Below are positions 25,898-32,749 of a stretch of 32,749 bases of DNA, piece by piece (the first letter of the stretch is position 1; each line of letters starts with the position of its first letter). The position numbers and the translations under genes are program-made. This DNA is from Bacteroidota bacterium. Its GTDB lineage: Bacteria > Bacteroidota > Bacteroidia > UBA8524. Under the pieces are notes generated by a model. That model was not told the origin of the DNA. It did not search any database and saw nothing but the letters and a program-made list of their open reading frames with translations. The DNA lies in contig DQHT01000024.1 of assembly GCA_003531115.1 (NCBI GenBank), positions 17,810 to 50,558 on the forward strand, in the 5' to 3' direction.

Positions 25898-28084
25898 TTA
25901 TCGAAGAAAAAGCAATTCCCGGTATTTAGGTAATTGCCAGCACTCATTTTCAATGATCCGTTCGAGTTTATCTGCCAGATACCTGATCTCCTGGAAGTAC
26001 GGTTTTACCTCATAACAGTACAAATGAGCACGCTGCACCACGTCTTCTTCGTGGTTCGCCCGCTTGCGTGCTTCAACCATTTCAAAAACCAGACGTTTTA
26101 ATGCCGTTACGTATCCGGATATTTCCTCGATGGTCCGGACATAAACCTCATAGGTATCTTTCTTCATGCCCAGTTCCTTCATTTTTCCGGAAACATCGGC
26201 CAGCTTGAGCTGGTAACTTACTGCCGAAGGAATAATATTCGTGTTCGTGATATCTCCCATCACCCGCGATTCGATCTGGATCTTTTTGGTGAATTCCTCC
26301 ACCAGAATTTCATATCGGGCATGCACTTCCTTCGCACTTAAAACCCCGTTCGATTCGAATAATTTGAGCGCGGCATCATCCACATAGGCCATCAAGGCAT
26401 TCGGAACCTCCGTAATGTTTTTAAGCCCTCTTTTCTCTGCTTCCTTTTTCCATTCATCGCCATATCCATTCCCTTCGAAGAGGATATTTTTCGATGCTTT
26501 GATATATCCGCGAAGGATCTGGATGATGGCTGCATCAAGCTTGGTGCCTTTTTTTAACAAAGCATCGAGCGCCGTTTGAAACTCACGAAGCTGATTCGCC
26601 ACAATGGTATTGAGCACGATCATCGGAGAAGCTGAGTTGGCTGATGATCCTACAGCACGGAATTCGAACTTATTTCCCGTAAAGGCAAAGGGCGAGGTGC
26701 GGTTCCGGTCTGTATTGTCAAGTAAAATTTCCGGAATACGTGGGAACTGGATGCTTTCGGCTTTTCCTTCTGCCTTTTTTGTCTTATTCGACTCGATCTC
26801 ATGCAAAACTCCGGTAAGCTGTGAGCCTATGAATACGGAGATGATGGATGGAGGGGCCTCATTGGCACCCAGACGGTGTTCGTTTTCTGTAGAAGCGATG
26901 GATGCCCGTAACAGGTCCGGATAGTCATGCACGGCTTTGATCACGTTCACAAAGAAGGTGAGAAACTGCATGTTCTTGTTTGGCGTGTTTCCGGGTGAAA
27001 GCAGGTTCACTCCGGTATCGGTACCCATCGACCAGTTATTGTGTTTGCCCGAGCCATTGATACCGGCAAAGGGTTTTTCATGGAATAATACCTTCAGACC
27101 ATGGCGGCGGGCGATCTTTTCCATCACATCCATCAATAACTGATTATGATCGATGGCCAGGTTAATGTCTTCAAAATTAGGTGCGCATTCGAACTGTCCC
27201 GGTGCAACTTCATTATGACGGGTCTTTAACGGAATACCCAGCTTTAATGCTTCTGTCTCAAAATCAAGCATGTACGCAAATATGCGCTCCGGAATAGAAC
27301 CAAAATAATGGTCTTCCAACTGTTGTCCTTTAGCGGCACTATACCCAAACAGGGTCCTTCCGGTGATTACCAGATCAGGACGGGCATTGTATAAAGCTTC
27401 GTCGATCAGAAAATATTCCTGCTCAATACCCAGGGTCGCCTGTACTTTTTTTACGTTTTTATCGAAATAGCGACACACGTCCAATGCTGCCGACTCCAGC
27501 GCGTGAAGTGATTTTAGCAGGGGCGCCTTGTAGTCAAGGGCTTCACCCGTGTAGGACACAAAAATGGTAGGAATACAGAGGGTCTTGCCAATTTTATTGT
27601 CGACAATAAATACCGGGGATGAAGGATCCCAGGCTGTATAGCCTCTCGCTTCAAAAGTATTTCGTAAACCTCCGCTGGGAAAGGAAGAAGCATCCGGTTC
27701 CTGCTGAACCAGAGCGCTGCCCGTAAATTTTTCAACAGACTCGGTATCGCTGATCGGGTCAAAAAAAGCGTCGTGTTTTTCAGCCGTTGTTCCGGTAAGG
27801 GGTTGAAACCAGTGGGTATAATGCGTTACCCCTTTTGTAACAGCCCATTGGCGCATTCCTGCAGCTACCTGTTCGGCAAGGTCCCGGTCAATTTTTTCTC
27901 CTGTTTCCCTGGCAGCCCGGATAGCTTTATACGCTTCTTTGCTCAGGTGGGCTTTCATGGCCTTGTCACCAAAAACCTGAGAACCGAAATAATCAGAAAT
28001 TTTATCGGATGGAAGGTCAACGTTAACTTTTGGCCGGTTCTGGGCCATTTGCAAGGCATTCAGGCGTATTGCAGATGTGGACAT
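25898..28084 (-). CDS. glnN: glutamine synthetase type III (GlnN)
   Basis: About 728 residues from the ATG at 28084 (MSTSAIRLNALQM); an in-frame ATG at 28138 would add 18 residues that do not fit the family. Length matches GSIII, which is much larger than GSI. Motifs include VTHYTHWFQPLTG, KHDAFFDP, the metal-site TLGIEQEYFLID, the signature KTRHNEVAPGQFE and nucleotide-site NGSGKHNNWSMGTDTG, with NDLR-type FRAVGSSANSA near the C-terminal third. It condenses ammonia and glutamate to glutamine with ATP in the cytoplasm and is the usual nitrogen-assimilating form in Bacteroidota. It is divergent from the TPR/CAP gene, with a TATTTTCG element upstream as a possible -7 box. No P-II or nitrogen regulator gene is nearby. 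Confidence 0.97.
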   Translation of the reverse strand: MSTSAIRLNALQMAQNRPKVNVDLPSDKISDYFGSQVFGDKAMKAHLSKEAYKAIRAARETGEKIDRDLAEQVAAGMRQWAVTKGVTHYTHWFQPLTGTTAEKHDAFFDPISDTESVEKFTGSALVQQEPDASSFPSGGLRNTFEARGYTAWDPSSPVFIVDNKIGKTLCIPTIFVSYTGEALDYKAPLLKSLHALESAALDVCRYFDKNVKKVQATLGIEQEYFLIDEALYNARPDLVITGRTLFGYSAAKGQQLEDHYFGSIPERIFAYMLDFETEALKLGIPLKTRHNEVAPGQFECAPNFEDINLAIDHNQLLMDVMEKIARRHGLKVLFHEKPFAGINGSGKHNNWSMGTDTGVNLLSPGNTPNKNMQFLTFFVNVIKAVHDYPDLLRASIASTENEHRLGANEAPPSIISVFIGSQLTGVLHEIESNKTKKAEGKAESIQFPRIPEILLDNTDRNRTSPFAFTGNKFEFRAVGSSANSASPMIVLNTIVANQLREFQTALDALLKKGTKLDAAIIQILRGYIKASKNILFEGNGYGDEWKKEAEKRGLKNITEVPNALMAYVDDAALKLFESNGVLSAKEVHARYEILVEEFTKKIQIESRVMGDITNTNIIPSAVSYQLKLADVSGKMKELGMKKDTYEVYVRTIEEISGYVTALKRLVFEMVEARKRANHEEDVVQRAHLYCYEVKPYFQEIRYLADKLERIIENECWQLPKYRELLFLR

Positions 28085-28150
28085 ATGTTTGAGGAATTGC
28101 GCGAAAATAAGGCAATTATTAATATTTTTTTTGCTCAATGCACCGATGAA

Positions 28151-28181
28151 TTGTTTTCCGACGTTAATTCTCTGAATTTTG
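28151..28181 (+). promoter_or_regulatory. candidate promoter of the TPR/CAP gene
   Basis: TTG (28151-28153) is followed after 20 bases by GAATTTTG (28174-28181), one mismatch from TAnnTTTG. The box ends seven bases before the ATG at 28189, so the transcript would have almost no leader. Confidence 0.5.
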
Positions 28182-28188
28182 TCGTCCT

Positions 28189-30489
28189 ATGAAAAACTGG
28201 CTTCTTATCGTATTTGTTTGTCTTTCATTACCCCTCCTGGCTCAGGAGAAAAATATCCGCAAAGCCGCCACCTTTTATGAATCCGAACGTTATGAAAAGG
28301 CTTTATCTACCATTGAAAAAGCCTTGAAACATAAGGACACAAAAACGAATCCCGAAGCGCTGATCCTGCATGCAAAAATTCTCGTAGCGATCGGCCATGA
28401 TAATCCCGATCATCCTAAAGCCTTGTATGATGCCATGAAAAGTGCCGAAAAAGCATTGATTAAGGTAAAATCTTCTGACGATTTCAAATCGCGTGAAATG
28501 CCCTTTTACCTGAGTCTTCGTGATATTTGCGTGGAGGCTGGTTATGAAGAACTCGAAAACAAACGGTATATCCAGGCCGATAAATATTTTTCCAAGGTCT
28601 ATGAACAATACGCCTGGATGCCCGCACGCTGGGGCCAGGCTCGGGTAGCCCTGGCCTTAAAAGATACGGCTACGGCTGTAACCATCAGCCGTGAACTAGT
28701 GCAAAAGCTTGTGCTTATGGATAGCGCAAATACCCAACTCGGCGACCCCGGTCCGTTTCTGCTCGTGATCGATGATCATATTCAAAGAAAAAACTACGAC
28801 AGCGCTTCCTATTATGCTGAATTTGCTGTTGATCGGTATCCTGAATCAGCCCTGGTGAAAAACCAACTCCTCAGATCATTCCTTTTGCTTGTTACCAGCA
28901 ACAAACCCCAGCTTCAAACTCTGGAATTGTTTGCCAATATGCGTCCTCGTTTTCGAAATGACAGCCTCTTTATCAGCAAAGAAAATGTGCTGTTCCTTTA
29001 CCTGATGAATCTGTATTCAGCCGGGGATGAGAATCATATCAGCGACAGTTTATTGGCCGGCTTTATTCAGGTTAAGAATGATTACTATGCTGAATTTGGC
29101 GAGGATTATCGCCAAAAAGACCCGATGTATAACACGGACAATAACGAATTGATATTTAACCTGATCCGTTACACTGCCCGATTTGAAAGAACTTATATGC
29201 TCGCTATGTTGCTCGATAATTATGTGAGCGGTAATTATGCTGATGAAGCCTTTCGGACAAACACGCGGGCAGGGAGATGGAAAAACCTCTTTGAAAGGGT
29301 TAAAAAAGAACATTCTGTTTTTCTTTTGGCAAGCGCCCTCACTTCGGCAACTGAAGAGCTGAAAAAGGAAAGCTGGTTTCCCTCCTACAAAAAAGAACTC
29401 CTGCTAAATGCGCTGGATGCACCCGCTCAGTTCAAAGACCGCACGGCCCTCTATAATTTCGTTCCTTTTATTTTGGAAGAATATCCCTCCGACAAGCTCG
29501 TCTATCAAAAAGCCGAACTCCTTTCCCTGGGTATTATTGATGAATTTACCGATTCGGCCTGGTTCAGCTATGCCAGGATCAGCATCAAACAACATGACCA
29601 TTTTTTTTCGCAGACCGAAAAGATCAAGGCCCTGAAAAAAGCCTACGTGATCCGTGATTTTAAAGAAAACTACTTTGGCAGCCGGCTCCTTAAATCAGAA
29701 ACCAATGGCGTTTCTGTTCCCGAATGGATATGGAAAGGCAATGAATCATTGTGTGATGCCGGGAATGTTCCTCCTTCCATCCATGCCAAAGTTGAACAGC
29801 GCATCAATTACTTCCGCCGTACTGCCGGTGTGCCTGATTATGTGCGGCTTGATACTGTAAAAAATGAAGCCTGCCAGAAAGCTGCCCTCATCTATCAGGT
29901 GAATACCGGGAAGATGTTTACCGAACCTGCCGAAACCTGGAAATGTTATACTATCAGCTCGGTTGAAGCGGCTCAACTATCGGCCCGCGTATTCGGACAA
30001 ACCACCGTTTTTGCCGTTACCTCAATAATGGCCGATCAGGGAGATGAGAACAGTTCAGTAGGTAACCGAAGATGGATGCTCTATCCTCCCGCCAGGAATA
30101 TGGGCCATGGCAGCACCAACAAGGTCGCTCTGATCTGGACCCTGAACGACGAAGGAGACAAAGACACCACGGCGTATATGGAGGATTTTGTCTCCTGGCC
30201 ACCCCGCGATTATTGTCCGACCATGTTCGCCTTTCCAAGGTGGCACTTTTCACTCTACGCCGACCTGAGCAAAGCCCGGGTTTCGGTAAGTGCGGATGGA
30301 AAACCTTTGCCCATTACTCAGGAAAAGCAGGTTCAGGGGTATGGAATGCCCAGTGTGGTTTGGTTATGTAATTTTGAACCGGAGCAAGGCAAAACCTATA
30401 CGGTGACCATTAGCGGAATTCAGCGTCATGGTGAAAAAAGCCCAAGCACCTACAGCTATACCGTGGAGTTCATCGATCCGATGAAATAA
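28189..30489 (+). CDS. secreted protein with N-terminal TPR-like repeats and C-terminal CAP/SCP-like domain
   Basis: A 766-residue protein with a signal peptide (LLIVFVCLSLPLLAQ). Residues about 22-240 are helical repeats of TPR type (AATFYESERYEKALSTIEKAL, NKRYIQADKYFSKVYEQYA), and helical sequence continues to about 520. A CAP-like domain follows at about 535-640 (VEQRINYFRRTAGV, ACQKAALIYQ, SSVGNRRWMLYPPARNMGHG). Residues about 670-766 look like a beta-sandwich (FSLYADLSKARVSVSADGKP, YTVTISGIQRHGEKSP). CAP proteins act outside the cell in many binding or protease-like roles. The usual G-H-R of bacterial CAP proteins reads G-N-R here (Asn626), and the usual H-N at the start reads R-I-N, so a classical active site is doubtful. 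There is no T9SS sorting domain. Function unknown. Confidence 0.75.
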   Translation: MKNWLLIVFVCLSLPLLAQEKNIRKAATFYESERYEKALSTIEKALKHKDTKTNPEALILHAKILVAIGHDNPDHPKALYDAMKSAEKALIKVKSSDDFKSREMPFYLSLRDICVEAGYEELENKRYIQADKYFSKVYEQYAWMPARWGQARVALALKDTATAVTISRELVQKLVLMDSANTQLGDPGPFLLVIDDHIQRKNYDSASYYAEFAVDRYPESALVKNQLLRSFLLLVTSNKPQLQTLELFANMRPRFRNDSLFISKENVLFLYLMNLYSAGDENHISDSLLAGFIQVKNDYYAEFGEDYRQKDPMYNTDNNELIFNLIRYTARFERTYMLAMLLDNYVSGNYADEAFRTNTRAGRWKNLFERVKKEHSVFLLASALTSATEELKKESWFPSYKKELLLNALDAPAQFKDRTALYNFVPFILEEYPSDKLVYQKAELLSLGIIDEFTDSAWFSYARISIKQHDHFFSQTEKIKALKKAYVIRDFKENYFGSRLLKSETNGVSVPEWIWKGNESLCDAGNVPPSIHAKVEQRINYFRRTAGVPDYVRLDTVKNEACQKAALIYQVNTGKMFTEPAETWKCYTISSVEAAQLSARVFGQTTVFAVTSIMADQGDENSSVGNRRWMLYPPARNMGHGSTNKVALIWTLNDEGDKDTTAYMEDFVSWPPRDYCPTMFAFPRWHFSLYADLSKARVSVSADGKPLPITQEKQVQGYGMPSVVWLCNFEPEQGKTYTVTISGIQRHGEKSPSTYSYTVEFIDPMK

Positions 30490-30507
30490 GCCCGGTGCAT
30501 CTTGTTT

Positions 30508-32220
30508 TTACTCCTGGCCCAGGCGTTTTTTAACCAGATTCAGGTTGTGCCAGGCGTTTTCATTTTCCGGATCAAGATCAACGGCTCTTTCCAGGGCATA
30601 GAAGGCTGAATCATTTTGATGGATAAGAAGGTATTCGGCTCCGAGATTGCTCCAGGCCTCGGCATTTTCCTGATCGGAGGCAATGGCCGATATATAATAG
30701 CTCCTGGCTTTTTCGTGTTCCCCCTTCAGGTAATGGATATTGCCTAAATTGTTAAAAGCCATCGTATGTTGGGGTCGCAATCGTAAACATTCAATAAAAC
30801 AAAGTTCCGCCATGGTATAATCGCCCATAGCGAGATTGCACATCCCGAAATTATACCAGGTAGGCGCATCTTTTCCATATATATTGATGGCTTTTTTGAA
30901 GAGTTCAGAACTACGCTCAAGTGCCTTCACGTCCACTTCTTCCGTTTCGATCGCCTTTTCATACAGACTATAGGCCAGGGCAGAATTTGCCCGTATGCTG
31001 TTCGGCACTTTTTCAATGTCCGCTTCAAATAAAGCAGCATTGTTTTTCCAGTCGGGTAAACGCATCCATACCAAGGCCATCCATACCAAAAACACAGCGG
31101 CATAAGGCCATATCAACTTATTATACCTTTTTAGGAGAAGCGCCAAAACAAAAGCAAAGGCAAAGGAAGGCACGAACAGAAACCGTTCGGCAAAAGTAGC
31201 CTCCAGCAAAAACAGAATATGCAGGTATAAAAAGATGGAAAGCAGGAAAAAAAAGCTGAGCCAGGAATATAAGGTTGGTTTTTTTATTCCGCGAAGGGCA
31301 ACAAAAACAAGTGCCAAAAACAGGACTAGTCCGCTTATACTCTGCCAATTCGCCCATCCATGCAATTCAAAATGGTTGAAGGAATAGTCCCAGCTTAATT
31401 CAGCAGGATAAAGGAGCAAACGGATATAGTGCAGGAAAAAGGCAAACCCCATGGCACTCTGTTCGCCGTATCCGGAAGCAAAAGCCAGGGCATTGTTCAC
31501 CACTTCGACCTTTTCAACAGGCTCCAATACCAACATACGAACTGTCATGTAAAGGGCTAAGGGGACTAAAAACCAAACAGAGCGGATGCTGAGTTTTTTT
31601 GTTTTCAGATAATCGAGGCCTGGAAACAATAAGACCAGAGGGAGAGAAGCTTCCTTTGAAAAAAGGGCCAGGGTGAATGTGAGCAGGGAAAGCAGGAAAA
31701 ACCAGGGCCTTTCCTTTTCTATCCAAAATCTTAATGAGAGGAATATAAACAGCGCCGCCAAAAGGTCGTCCTGCGCTTTGATATTGGCCACCACTTCACT
31801 ATGTATGGGTAAGGCAGCGTACAAAACAGTGGCCAGAAGGGCGCTTGGGATATCCGATAGTTTCCTGATAAAGATAAAAATGACAAGGAGAACAAGAAGG
31901 TATAGAACGATACTCAGGCCATGATAAGGCATGGCGTTTTTTTTGCCAAACATGCCTTTTTCGATAGCATAAAACGAGGAAGCAAGGGGACGGTATTCAT
32001 TGGCCTGTGCCCGTTCATCATAGCCAAAATAAAAGCTTTGTTTGAAGATCTCAGGAATGCCGGATATTCCCTTTTGAACCAGGTTATTATCAACGATAGC
32101 CGGGAAATCATCAACGGCAAAATCATTTTTCAGGATCGGGCTATAGAGAACGGCAGTAACAAGAAGGATGAGCAACAGCCAAAGCCGGCTGTGTTTTTCA
32201 ATGGTTCCAGATCCGATCAT
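30508..32220 (-). CDS. TMTC-like polytopic membrane protein with C-terminal TPR repeats
   Basis: A 570-residue protein. The first 375 residues hold about ten hydrophobic helices and a GT-C-type first loop: LYSPILKNDFAVDDFPAIVDNN, where the acidic pair DD follows helix 1, then NEYRPLASSFYAIE. The last 150 residues are TPR repeats (PTWYNFGMCNLAMGDYTMAELCF, AFNNLGNIHYLKGEHEKARSYY, AWSNLGAEYLLIHQNDSAFY). This arrangement matches TMTC/DUF1736-type proteins; animal members are O-mannosyltransferases, and bacterial members are unproven but probably lipid-linked-sugar glycosyltransferases. Its ATG lies inside folA in a different frame, overlapping by 23 bases, so it is probably co-translated with folA. 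Bacteroidota have general protein O-glycosylation, a possible context. It is convergent with the TPR/CAP gene. Confidence 0.8.
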   Translation of the reverse strand: MIGSGTIEKHSRLWLLLILLVTAVLYSPILKNDFAVDDFPAIVDNNLVQKGISGIPEIFKQSFYFGYDERAQANEYRPLASSFYAIEKGMFGKKNAMPYHGLSIVLYLLVLLVIFIFIRKLSDIPSALLATVLYAALPIHSEVVANIKAQDDLLAALFIFLSLRFWIEKERPWFFLLSLLTFTLALFSKEASLPLVLLFPGLDYLKTKKLSIRSVWFLVPLALYMTVRMLVLEPVEKVEVVNNALAFASGYGEQSAMGFAFFLHYIRLLLYPAELSWDYSFNHFELHGWANWQSISGLVLFLALVFVALRGIKKPTLYSWLSFFFLLSIFLYLHILFLLEATFAERFLFVPSFAFAFVLALLLKRYNKLIWPYAAVFLVWMALVWMRLPDWKNNAALFEADIEKVPNSIRANSALAYSLYEKAIETEEVDVKALERSSELFKKAINIYGKDAPTWYNFGMCNLAMGDYTMAELCFIECLRLRPQHTMAFNNLGNIHYLKGEHEKARSYYISAIASDQENAEAWSNLGAEYLLIHQNDSAFYALERAVDLDPENENAWHNLNLVKKRLGQE

Positions 32221-32698
32221 AGGTCAAAAAGGTGAAGGGTACTGCGTGGCGTTCATCGGCAGGATGTTCTTCCCGGGCTACCTCTTTCCAGTCGCTTGGA
32301 ATAAATTCTGGAAAAAAGGTGTCTGCTGCATATGTTCCGTGAACACGGGTGAGGTAGAGCCGGTCGCAATAATGCAGACCTTGTTTGAAAATTTCCCCGC
32401 CACCGAGCAGGAAAGCCTCATCCTTTTCCATGGTTTTCGCCAATTCCAAAGCTGCTTCGAGCGAGTGCACCACATGTACACCCTCCGGATGATAGGATTT
32501 GCTCCGCGTAATGCAGATATTTTCCCTGTTTTTTAAAGGTTTTCCAAGCGATTCCAGGGTTTTCCGGCCCATGATCACCACGTGCCCCATGGTTATGGTT
32601 TTAAAAAAACGCATGTCGTCGGGCAAATTCCAGAGGAGATCATTATTTCCCCCAATGCCATTATTCTCGTCAGCAGCAACCAGAGCACTTAGTATCAT
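32198..32698 (-). CDS. folA: dihydrofolate reductase
   Basis: A 166-residue enzyme of normal length. Motifs are SALVAADENNGIGGNNDLLW at the N-terminus, the substrate-binding acidic residue Asp28 in NLPDDMRFFK, the NADPH-site MGRKTLESLGKPLKNR, and FLLGGGEIFKQ and LYLTRVHGTYAADTFFPEF further on. It reduces dihydrofolate to tetrahydrofolate with NADPH for thymidylate, purine and methionine synthesis. thyA, its frequent neighbour, is not in the window. It overlaps the TMTC-like gene by 23 bases. A perfect -7 box ends four bases before its ATG. Confidence 0.97.
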   Translation of the reverse strand: MILSALVAADENNGIGGNNDLLWNLPDDMRFFKTITMGHVVIMGRKTLESLGKPLKNRENICITRSKSYHPEGVHVVHSLEAALELAKTMEKDEAFLLGGGEIFKQGLHYCDRLYLTRVHGTYAADTFFPEFIPSDWKEVAREEHPADERHAVPFTFLTYDRIWNH

Positions 32699-32702
32699 CC
32701 TT

Positions 32703-32710
32703 CAAATTTA
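32703..32710 (-). promoter_or_regulatory. -7 promoter box of folA
   Basis: On the minus strand TAAATTTG matches TAnnTTTG exactly and ends four bases before the folA ATG, which would put the transcript start at or next to the start codon. A T-run, not a TTG, lies in the -33 region. Confidence 0.6.
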
Positions 32711-32727
32711 GCTTATTCGGCAGGCAT

Positions 32728-32749
32728 AAAAAAAACCACCCGAAGGTGG
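32728..32749 (-). terminator. intrinsic terminator of a minus-strand gene beyond the right edge
   Basis: On the minus strand CCACC, a TTCG loop and GGTGG form a C-UUCG-G tetraloop hairpin, followed by eight Ts. It must end the transcript of a gene to the right of the window, and isolates folA from it. The window ends at the outer base of the stem. Confidence 0.85.

Noticed and set aside
1..32749. tRNA genes, rRNA, CRISPR arrays, insertion sequences or attachment sites
   Set aside because: I looked for CCA-ending clover-leaf sequences, spaced direct repeats, transposase motifs and terminal inverted repeats in the gaps between genes and found none.

Overview
The window reads as a chromosomal segment of a Bacteroidota (Bacteroidetes) bacterium, probably from a gliding or T9SS-bearing lineage; I cannot place it to family. 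The evidence is: two proteins with C-terminal type IX secretion (T9SS) type A sorting domains, a PorE-like TPR/PD40/OmpA lipoprotein, a large lamin-tail-domain secreted protein, a type III (GlnN) glutamine synthetase, a Reg_prop sensor kinase paired with a LytTR regulator, and promoters with the Bacteroidota -7 box TAnnTTTG (a perfect TTG-N19-TACCTTTG stands before rpmH). There are no rRNA, tRNA, CRISPR, phage or insertion-sequence features. Coding density is very high, and no gene-free stretch reaches 300 bases.

Layout. 1-4859 (minus): a probable operon rpmH, rnpA, S41 peptidase, TauE/SafE exporter, tsaB, MBL/rhodanese hydrolase (cut by the left edge). 4963-9748: two large secreted surface proteins, convergent and overlapping at their stops. 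9808-12874: asd, a convergent outer-membrane-type protein and an MFS transporter. 12883-14409: a small accessory patch with a YhcG-family nuclease gene split by one in-frame stop and an unrecognised small membrane protein. 14457-16752: a rimK, retropepsin-like (RimB-type) protease and EamA transporter operon on the minus strand. 16886-20550: a divergent two-component pair. 20601-25807: a small lipoprotein, a BNR/sortilin-type T9SS protein and the PorE-like lipoprotein. 25898-30489: divergent glnN and a TPR/CAP-domain secreted protein. 30508-32698: folA overlapping a TMTC-like membrane TPR protein, then a terminator for a gene beyond the right edge.

How the genes relate. The left operon joins translation and RNA maintenance (L34, RNase P protein, TsaB for t6A) with envelope proteolysis and a plausible sulfur pair: a persulfide-dioxygenase-type hydrolase that could make sulfite and a TauE-type exporter that could remove it. 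RimK and its protease partner point to C-terminal modification of ribosomal protein S6. The sensor kinase and LytTR regulator are translationally coupled, but their targets are not visible. Several proteins face the envelope or cell surface.

I found no clearly new multi-gene system. The best leads are the nonsense-split YhcG gene with its orphan membrane-protein neighbour, the sulfur pair inside a translation operon, -7 boxes lying 3-7 bases before start codons (possible leaderless mRNAs), and the TPR-CAP protein with altered CAP motifs.
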